From positions 930,001-994,000 of the forward strand of contig JAMAHW010000001.1 in NCBI GenBank assembly GCA_023627715.1: a stretch of DNA of 64,000 bases, read 5' to 3'. Source of the DNA: Periconia sp. R9002 (taxonomy: Eukaryota; Ascomycota; Dothideomycetes; Pleosporales; Periconiaceae). The position numbers and the translations under genes are program-made. Of the stretch, positions 56,019 to 64,000 are shown piece after piece (the first letter of the stretch is position 1; each line of letters opens with the position of its first letter). The notes beneath the pieces are model-generated. The model had not been told where the DNA came from. It was given only the letters and a program-made list of their open reading frames with translations, and did not search any database.

Positions 56019-56672
56019 TGTGTATTCGACAAAGAATTGATGAGTATATGAGCGTTTGTTATAAGATATGGTAGAAGTATTAAGGGAAGAAGAAGGGTGA
56101 AGGAGGCAGTATGTGATAAATAGTGTTTGGGCACCGTTCAGCTGCTAATAACTAGGCAACAGAGAGACTTCTAGAGAAGACGAGACATTTTACCCCACTT
56201 GCGTCATACATCAGCTATGGACACCAGTGACCAAAAATAATGTTGACAGTGGGGCGGGTTACGGAAAGCGGAAGAGGGGTGAGGATAGGGGGCATGGAGG
56301 GGTAGCCACGCTCTCCGACGAGCGCCCGAACGCAACGACGTCTCTCACCTCAGCCCTCGACACAAACTTAGTGATATATTGACTTTCAAAGTTCTAATAT
56401 CAGGGAGAGTTGTATTCATTTGCGTATTACGCAGTGCAAATCCACGATTGATACAAAACGAACTGTGTACCGAAGGGATTCAACCATCAATATTACATTT
56501 CCGCAGGATGCATGTGAGTATACTCAACCAATGCTGAATAAAAGTTAAAGATTCAAGTAATATGGGTATTCTAGAGCAAGTTCCATGTTGCTTTAGTAGG
56601 GTTGAAGAGAAGTGAAGTGAAGATATATACAAGGTCTCTCTCAGCGCCCAGTTGTTCGGTGGCCTAGCAAGA
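56019..56672. other. Intergenic region AKR / pectin lyase
   Basis: AKR promoter and pectin lyase 3' flank. Nothing else is recognised. Confidence 0.55.
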
Positions 56673-57891
56673 CTAGATCTTGCCAACACCAGCCGCATTC
56701 TGGATGTTTGCTGCGTTCGCGGCGCTCGCAGAGGCAATCGACTTGCCGCTGAAATTCGACAAAAACCCAGTATCTGTTCCCCCAAGAGTACCACTGCTAC
56801 CAAATGCATTCAATTGGCAGACGTGTCCCAAGTTGGCGGAGCAAACCGCATTGGCAGAAGTGGAAGGAGAACCAAAGAATTGGCCCTTGTTCGCCAACAA
56901 GGGAGTCTTCACATTTTGGAACACGTTGCCCTCGGCCACCACTTTCCCTCCTTGGTCGTTATCAAAGGCGTGGCCGCTGTTGTCATACACGTAGTTGTTG
57001 ACAAAGTGAAGCAGGGTGTTGCCACCGATCTTGGGGCTGCGGCCGCTGGTGGTATGGATGTAGTTGTTCTTCATGGTGATAAGGTCCGACGAACCGGTCA
57101 GGTAGATGCCCCAATAATGGCGCCCATCGCACGTGGCGGACCAGCTGGTCTTTCCGTCGAACTCGTTGTTGGATAGCGTGACGCGGTTAGAGGCTCCGTT
57201 TCCAGCGACGAACATCTGACGGCCGATCAAGGAGACTTTGCAATGGTCTAATCATGTATGTTAGCAGGATTTGGGTTGAGGAATGCATCGAGGTGCCCTT
57301 ACCAACCCACACGAGGTCGGAGCCGTCAACGGTGATCGCGTCACCACCCCAGATGTACTGGGGGTTAAGATCCGTGATGTGAATGTTCTGGATGATCACG
57401 TTCTTTGCGCCATTTGCCATACGGAGGCCCTTGCCCCTCAATACACCCTTGGATCCAACCCCAATGATGGATTTGTTCGAACCAACAGTGAGTCCGCTTA
57501 CACCAGCCTTATCATAAGTCACCTGAATGCTCGTGGATCCAGCACCGGCATTTCCATTATCGCACCAGCTAGCATGGTTAATCGCATCCTGGCCACCATT
57601 TCCGGGGCATTTGTTAGAGGCGGGTCGGCAACCAGTCTCAGTTGCCGTGCCCTCTGTGCCTTTGAAGTTGAACTCCTTGTCGAGGACAATGCAACGCGCG
57701 GTGCTGTCCGATAGCCACGTCTTCAGCTGAGCGGTCCCTGAAGGTACCTGGCAGGCAGCACTTCCACCTCCAGTAGTTCCCGACGCGAATCCTTCTGGTT
57801 TCCCAACAACAGCGTATGCTGCACGCTCTCCTAGAACGGCGGCGTTAGCGGCTGTAACAGCGCTCCCGAGCGCAAGGACGTTAAATTTCAT
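56673..57891 (-). CDS. Secreted pectin lyase (polysaccharide lyase family 1)
   Basis: Two exons: 57891-57303 and 57247-56673, giving 387 aa, typical for fungal pectin lyases. A signal peptide (MKFNVLALGSAVTAANA) is followed by the parallel beta-helix. Landmarks are NKSIIGVGSKGVLRGKGLRM, NVIIQNIHITDLNPQYIWGG, DAITVDGSDLVWVDHCKVSL, SATCDGRHYWGIYL, TSGRSPK with the catalytic Arg, and a Cys-containing C-terminal loop. The enzyme cleaves methyl-esterified homogalacturonan by beta-elimination outside the cell and helps break down plant cell walls. The aromatic-rich HYWGIYL segment favours pectin over pectate lyase. A TATAAA lies 70 bp upstream, fitting inducible, strong expression. Confidence 0.94.
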
Positions 57892-59953
57892 AATGAGAAT
57901 TGAAGCGAATGAACACTGAACAAGCAGTAAAGTTAATGAGCGACTAAAAGCAAATGCAGCTTTATAAACGAGCGGAATGGGTAAGGAGGAGGAGAGGCAA
58001 AGCCACGGGCGATGATGTTCCGCCTACTAGAGACAATTCTCCATCTTTATGTTAATCGTAAATTGTTTTTGTTGCGCTAGCTTCATTATTTGCCATGAAC
58101 AGCCCGCGCAATGCCACCAATGCCTTTTTGTTTAGCATTGACCCTGAACCCGGAAATCAAATATCAAATGGGAGCAAGCTCCCGAGAGTGGGTGGGCCCT
58201 AGTTGTTTCATAAACTTCGGTGGGATGTTTAAAGATCGTCAAAACGCGCTAAGCGTGCGTCTGAGCTCACGAGAACCAAATACGAGGAAACTGTTGGTGG
58301 ATAATGTCCAGGGTGTGGTTGATGTGGTGAGGTGGGAATGTAGATGAGATAGCATGGTTGTGCGGATAAAGAACATATTCACTCTTATCTTCACCCCTCC
58401 CAGCTGTTGTATCCCGTTGTCTGTTGGGGGAGGAAGAGGGTCGAATTCAACCACCAGTTCCAAGGGCTGACGAGCATTAATATATGTCCAGCAAGTGAGC
58501 AAACGCATTGACATTAGTGAACAACAAGATATCAAACGCGACAGGGTTCAACCAGACTTGTGGTCGGAACTCGGCAAAAGTTATCCTATTTCTTGTCTAC
58601 TATGGAGGATCGATAAACATAATCAATCTTACCTCTAGATCGTGATGCACCCTGTCGTATTCGGTTGTATGGATGATCGCGGAATCCCGGAAATAGTATG
58701 TTCATGCACAACCTGCAACCGCTAAAATATTCTAGAGATCTATATTATTTCACTCTCCTCAATTCAGGTGGTTAATTATGATTTAGTAAGCTTTATTTGA
58801 ATAACGAACTAGAGGTCCGATTGAACACCTTCTCGACGGCGATCCTTCATTTTGTAGGGATGATTTCATCTAGGCGCATCCTCAAATTTTCCATCCTTAT
58901 ATCGATCTAAGGTCATGACATAGACCTATATGATCGACAATGTTATGATATTACTCTTCTTAGGGCTCATTTAAGGTAAGGTCTAAAATTCTACTAAGAC
59001 CGCGAAGCTAATATTGAATGCTCTGGATGCAGACAAGGGATTAGACACAGCATCTAAATCTAGGTGTTATCGCGAAGTTTTGCTCCTAATCGTCCATTGC
59101 ACTTGCAAAGACTATAGGTAGATGCGAAGTATTTGTAAAAAGCCCTTGGAGCGATGCTGATGCCTAAAGTACCAACTTCGTAGGGCAAACATGAGTTCTT
59201 GTAATTCTCGAGGTCGAGTATTCCAAAACATTTCCGTGCAACCATGTGGAGAATTTTCAAAGAAATACTATACCAAATCTACCAGGTTTTCGCACGCTTG
59301 GTGTGCTTCTGTCTCGACAATATTGACAGTTAGCAAGAATAAGTAAGTGTCCTAAGGGATACTACTTTTGCCATTCACTAATTCTTGTTGTAGAAATCAG
59401 TGGTTTGTATTTTAATAATGAGATTGAGAGATTTAACAATGCTACAATAATACACCACCGAGCACGAACTCGTGCAGTAAATTAATCTAGAAACATATCG
59501 TTTTGTGTATTGCGTGACACTGAGATTTGCAATCGTGGTCTCATTCAATCCTCCTATTCCCATGCACATTGATTAGTCGAAGTATGAAGCTCACATCCTA
59601 TCTACAGTTTCTATGAATAGCGCAACAGAGTTCCAAGGTACTAGAGATGCTCTTCATCTTCCCGGTGAAAGATAAAGACCCCCAAGTTCTCAACCGCACA
59701 GATAGTTGAAACGTTATAGCTCCTCAACCAGGTCTATCAGGTGATGTTCCAGAATTCAGCTACAAACGCGACTATGCACTATCCCCTATAGAGCGTGTTG
59801 GGATACACGAAAGCAAATCACGGTATTTCTACTCCCTCAAACTGCTATGAATTTACTCCTACAACCAAACTCAAATGTTGTAATACCCACAACCCGGAGT
59901 GTATTGACGGTTGAAAAAGAAACGTGGATAAGTGACAGCCAGTTACCACAATC
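57892..59953. other. AT-rich divergent region between two secreted-enzyme genes
   Basis: About 2.06 kb between pectin lyase (-) and the metallopeptidase (+). It is AT-rich, especially 58600-59650. Only short ORFs without recognisable content occur, and no intact transposon is visible. Confidence 0.6.
57961..57968 (-). promoter_or_regulatory. TATA box of the pectin lyase gene
   Basis: TTTATAAA 70 bp before the start codon, at the usual distance for a TATA element in an inducible fungal gene. Confidence 0.45.
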
Positions 59954-61262
59954 ATGCGACTCTTAGCTTTCTTGATATGGTGAGTGGTAAAAAGAACTAG
60001 AAAAACCCCAGATCTGAGAAGTGGTTTCAGCCGCTGGCTAACTCATGTTGACTATGTAACGAAACTGACGAGGATCTGGCTAGTTGCCTCTATATTTTCG
60101 ATTATGTCTTCGTTCTCCCGGCCGAATCCCAATATAACACTCCAGATAGCGAAAGCACGTCTCACCATACTCCTGACAAACGATGGGTATCCCTTCTCTT
60201 CGATTACCGCGGAGCAGAGCCATGGCCTCGGACCCCAGGGAAGAACTACGTCTATATACCCTACTGCTTCCCTACGAAAGAAATGCGCGACGAGGCGAAG
60301 TGCTTTTTCGAGCAAGCTATTGACCTCTGGGGCATAGCTCTTGGAGGATTTCCAAGCGAGCGGACCGCACATGCTGTCGTGGTTACAGAAGCCAAAGACT
60401 TTAGTAAACAGCCAATCTTATGTTACGAGAAATCATGTGGTGCTGATCAAGAGTGGACTAATGGTCTTCCTGAGGATATATTGGTTGTTATGGTTACGGA
60501 TGACGAAGGAGATGATGAAGCTACGACCGGGTATAGGAGAGATGGTGGACCAGGAAGGCACTCACTGAAGATAAGTAGGAAGACGTTGAACGACAAGGAG
60601 GTCTATCGTGTTGCGCATGAAGTAAGTAATTTCCTTCTGCACTATGATACTGCTTTACTAACGAACGATAGTTTGGACATGGTAGGTTCAAAACCGGTGT
60701 CGAGATAAAAGTATCCACTGACATTAGTTTAGTTCTCGGTATGGGCCACGAACACCAGAGAAAAGACCGCGATCACTTTATAGGGGTCAAGTGTGAAGCC
60801 CTCGATGGCTATGATGAAGCATACAACAAGGCCAAGATCGACAATCCAACATTGCACGACGACGAGCTCCAAACCAAGCTCTGCGAGGACTGGAGTTTTA
60901 GCAATCACTATCACTTCACCTCCTCTCAAGCATTCCATCTCGAAAGCACGAGTGAAACAAGCAGCGATTTCGACTGGGATTCGATCATGTTGTACGATTC
61001 CGATCAAGGCGGGTCGAGATGCGGTAGCGATATGGAACAGTGTCCGATGCTGAAGGGTGTCACGGATACTACGACGGGACAAGTGACATGGTCAAAATTC
61101 CGGGGCGGAAGAAAGCCTTCTCAAGGAGATGCGGACTTTGTGAGGCACTTGTATCCTTATTATCCGCCTAGTGAAGGCAACCGTCCGGATGTACCGCCTA
61201 AACCACCTTCCCTACAACAACCCAAAAAAACCGGGTCCGCCGCCTCTCCCACCACGTCCTAA
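59954..61262 (+). CDS. Secreted zinc metallopeptidase (astacin/metzincin-like)
   Basis: Four exons: 59954-59979, 60084-60621, 60672-60681 (10 nt) and 60733-61262, giving 367 aa. The 26-nt first exon supplies MRLLAFLI and completes a hydrophobic secretion signal with exon 2 (CCLYIFDYVFVLPAES). The metzincin motif HEFGHVLGMGHEH (His 187, Glu 188, His 191, His 197) is assembled from three exons, the central FGH coming from the 10-nt exon. A Met-turn (SIMLYDSDQG) follows at the right distance. The tail is Pro-rich. It should be an extracellular zinc protease; family M12A-like assignment is by motif, and the substrate is unknown. The start is inferred, because the frame upstream of 60084 has a stop. 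Confidence 0.85.
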
Positions 61263-62069
61263 TCATGCTAGAGTCTAAGGAGAGACTAGATAATTATTGA
61301 TGCTCGATATGTTTACGCTGTTGGATATCCCCAAACTGAGCCGAACTTCGGCATTCCGTGCTCCAAGTCTATAGAGTTTTTTTTTGAGGGGTGGTCAATC
61401 AAAAATACATTGTGAGATTTGGCGAGACTTGATATAATATCAAACACTCTTAAAGTACCTTCTACGAGTGCTGTTAACACTGGATTGAGGTTTTGATTTG
61501 TGTCAATAGTTAACATTGAAGCCAAGCTTGCGCCCAAACCCGTGAAGAACAAACTACTTTGATCCATTTTAATTGTATCAGCTACTCAACTATGGTAAAT
61601 CGCGTACTTACGCAACTATATGTACACATAAATGTAAATAATTGCTCAGATCACGTGTGGAAGCCTTACCAGTAAGGCGCTGCACGTGTTCGCTTGTTCA
61701 ACCACTAATGTAGGGGCCTCCGACATGGGCGTCTTATCCAATTACGTCAATTGATGGTATGAGTTACAGATACGAGAAAATTTTCAGCATTTGTAAAGGA
61801 AAAGCAAGCAATGTAACTCCATACATGCATGGAATTTGAGACGGTGTACATGAGTAGCTGCCGGGGATCTTCCGATACCCCACTAGATGCGAGCAATCAG
61901 ATCAGTGTTACGCGCAAAGCCCAACGAGCTATTTAAAAAAATCCCAACCCCATCACCACCCCGCGCGCCATTTGTTTCCCTCCCCCTCCACCTCTCTCCA
62001 TCTTCACTTACACACACGCCTTTTTCCACACAGAAATTCACTCCCCATAACTCCAATCCCAATAGCACC
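61263..62069. other. Intergenic region before spermidine synthase
   Basis: Holds the spermidine synthase promoter, pyrimidine-rich from about 61960. An 84-codon minus-strand ORF at 61313-61567 was not called. Confidence 0.55.
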
Positions 62070-63197
62070 ATGGCTACTATTGAGCACCCCACGATCAAGG
62101 GTAAGTACGAGACCAATTGACATGTGCGCGTCCAGCGCATCTCCAAGTTTGCGTCATTCGTGAAGAACAGAAACGCTGACCAGTAGATTAACAGATGGCT
62201 GGTTTCGCGAGATCTCTGACATGTGGCCCGGCCAGGCCATGACGCTCAAGGTCAACCAGGTCCTTCACCACGAAAAGAGCAAGTATCAAGACGTGCTCAT
62301 CTTCGAATCCACCGACTACGGCACCGTCTTGGTACTTGACAATGTCATCCAATGCACCGAGCGTGACGAATTCTCGTATGCCATACCCAACAATCGAAAA
62401 ATCTGTAGCATGCATAAGCTTATTGGAACAGCTACCAGGAAATGATCACCCACCTCGCCCTCAACTCCCACCCCAACCCCGAGCGTGTATTGGTCATTGG
62501 CGGCGGCGATGGCGGTGTCCTCCGTGAGGTCGTCAAACACGAGTGCGTCAAGAAAGCAGTCCTCTGCGACATTGATGAGGCTGTCATCCGCCTTTCCAAG
62601 AAGTATCTTCCTGGCATGTCGGTCGGTTTTGAGCACCCCAACGTTGAGGTCATCGTCGGCGACGGCTTCAAGTTCATGGAGGACAAGAAGAACGAGTTCG
62701 ACGTCATTATCACCGATTCCAGTGACCCTGAGGGCCCGGCCGAGGCTTTGTTCCAGAAGCCGTATTTTGAACTGCTCAATGGCGCCCTTCGCGAAGGTGG
62801 TGTCATCACCACTCAAGGTTGTAAGCCCCTTCCACTCCACCCCGGCGGACAGTATTTGCAGTCGTATAATGAGTGCTTCAGAGCCGTAGTGTAGGGGATC
62901 TGCTAACTTGACCACCTAGCCGAGAACCAATGGTTGCACATGCCCTTGATTGCCGGTCTCAAGAAGTCCTGCAAGGAAGTTTTCCCCGTCGCCGAGTACG
63001 CCTATACTACCATCCCCACCTACCCCTCCGGCCAGATTGGTTTCATGGTGTGCTGCAAAGACCCCAACCGCAACGTTAAGAAGCCAGTTCGTTCCTGGTC
63101 TGAAGAAGAGGAGGAGAAGCTGTGCAAGTACTACAGCAAGGAGATCCACGAGGCGTCATTCATTCTCCCCACCTTTGCTCGCAAGGCACTTCGATGA
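62070..63197 (+). CDS. SPE3: Spermidine synthase
   Basis: Four exons: 62070-62100, 62195-62375, 62432-62817 and 62920-63197, giving 291 aa with consistent phases. The sequence shows [32 protein letters not shown], the decarboxy-AdoMet loop [31 protein letters not shown] and the catalytic [15 protein letters not shown]. It transfers aminopropyl groups from decarboxylated S-adenosylmethionine to putrescine in the cytosol. Length and motifs are standard. Intron 1 (94 nt) splits the codon after IK; the third join gives TTQA-ENQWLH, with Ala where many homologues have Gly. Confidence 0.96.
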
Positions 63198-63815
63198 GCT
63201 ACTCTAGCTCTCTGTTCCACGCCCCTACGGGCTACGATTCTCTGCACCTTTGTCCACCTTAGATACCACGATATTTGGAGGGAAAAAAAAGTTACGATAT
63301 TGTAAATTTCATGGCCGCCGGAATGCACATATTCTACAGCATCATGAGTTAGTAAAATCGAAAATATTGGAATTAGTGAAGTTTTCATCGAGAATCCATA
63401 GCTATCGTTTTGCTTCTAACTATGAAGTTTGCTTGGTCTATTTCATTGTGAAGAGAGTATTCCTGCGCGATTACGCATGGAATTCCGGCTGTTTACAACA
63501 GGTGAGGGGGGAGAAAATGGGAACCACAAAATCAACATGCAAGCATGCAAGCATGCAATTGCACAATGGAGGGTTTTGGAAGTTCGACAAGTTTGGACGG
63601 AAGTTGCGAGTCATGTGTTTTCAGAATCACCATAAAACTTAGTCATCAACGGATCAGCCGCGCAGTTCCGACATCCGACGTATTCTCACTTCCGTTCCGT
63701 CATCTCCACCCACGCATCTCTCCGTACGCGTACCAGTCCTCCGAAAAGTTCCTTACTTGCCACTTTGAGTATCACGCGCTGGCTTCCAGTTGGTTCATCG
63801 ATTCGATCCGCGCGC
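63198..63815. other. Intergenic region
   Basis: 3' flank of spermidine synthase and upstream region of the Zn2Cys6 gene. A short ATGCAAGC/GCATGCAA repeat lies near 63535-63560. No other gene is visible. Confidence 0.55.
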
Positions 63816-64000
63816 ATGACCACTGATTCCCTAGTTCGGCCTTCTGCGGAAAAGCGACGCCGTTTTGATCGGGTCACGGCGGCGTGCGATTTTTGTAAGA
63901 GACGCAAAGTAAAGTGTAATGGAGAACAGCCGTGTGCATACTGTATCCGTAAAGAATGTGCTGATACCTGCACTTTTACAACCCCGAAACGCGCTGGCGA
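63816..64000 (+). CDS. Zn2Cys6 transcription factor, 5' part
   Basis: The ATG at 63816 opens a frame running to the window edge (61 codons seen). It encodes MTTDSLVRPSAEKRRRFDRV and then the binuclear cluster CDFCKRRKVKCNGEQPCAYC, followed by IRKECADTC. The spacing C-x2-C-x6-C-x5-C-x2-C fits the Gal4-type DNA-binding motif, with a basic segment before it. The rest of the gene lies outside the window, so regulator class and target genes cannot be given. Confidence 0.9.
   Translation, partial: MTTDSLVRPSAEKRRRFDRVTAACDFCKRRKVKCNGEQPCAYCIRKECADTCTFTTPKRAG

Noticed and set aside
61313..61567. 84-codon minus-strand ORF starting MDQSSLFFTGLG
   Set aside because: No recognised domain, AT-rich, no splice partner; could be real but not supportable from sequence alone.

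Overview
The window is nuclear DNA of a filamentous ascomycete (Pezizomycotina). Most genes are interrupted by short spliceosomal introns of about 45-130 nt, usually with GTAAGT/GTATGT-like donors and CTAAC-type branch sites. The gene content is typical of the group: a CFEM-domain Pth11-type receptor, P450, Zn2Cys6 and C2H2 transcription factors, an MBP1-type APSES factor, and UNC93-like and SLC35F-like transporters. A secreted pectin lyase, a secreted zinc metallopeptidase and a secreted type-B carboxylesterase suggest a plant-associated or plant-litter-degrading fungus. Two sequence-related introns in one gene look like introner-like elements, which are known from Dothideomycetes, so that class is the best guess. 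This is inference from gene content, not a phylogeny.

Layout. 1-16 kb: 3' end of a PGC1-like phosphodiesterase; an unusual nucleoside-phosphorylase-fold protein with an AT-hook; gamma-tubulin; a P450; a CFEM receptor; a gene-free 2.4 kb tract; a DUF1771-Smr protein; the SNARE USE1; a small unknown protein. 16-32 kb: a 4 kb gene-free region that probably contains the long leader of a C2H2 factor; glutathione peroxidase; the PP2A activator RRD2; an SLC35F-type transporter; MBP1; the complex I subunit NDUFB7. 32-46 kb: a small membrane protein; FKBP12; an alpha/beta hydrolase; a short-chain dehydrogenase; a carboxylesterase; a membrane protein; a kinase-type PFK-2. 45-51 kb: TOM40, TOM22, CAF16 and MOD5. 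51-64 kb: a truncated O-methyltransferase; the UNC93-like gene carrying the twin introns; an aldo-keto reductase; pectin lyase; the metallopeptidase; spermidine synthase; and the start of a Zn2Cys6 factor.

How the genes relate. Most are single-copy housekeeping genes with no operon logic. The clearest functional grouping is mitochondrial. TOM40 and TOM22, core subunits of the same import pore, lie tail to tail about 1 kb apart. NDUFB7 is a complex I subunit, and FKBP12, GPx and MOD5 each have two in-frame starts, the upstream one adding a basic mitochondrial-type leader. P450, O-methyltransferase, AKR and SDR genes are scattered and no backbone synthase is seen, so this is not a secondary-metabolite cluster. 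No CRISPR, rRNA or convincing tRNA gene was found. The most interesting signals are the twin introns with matching 4-bp flank duplications, and the PNP/AT-hook/Asn-Gly-tail protein.
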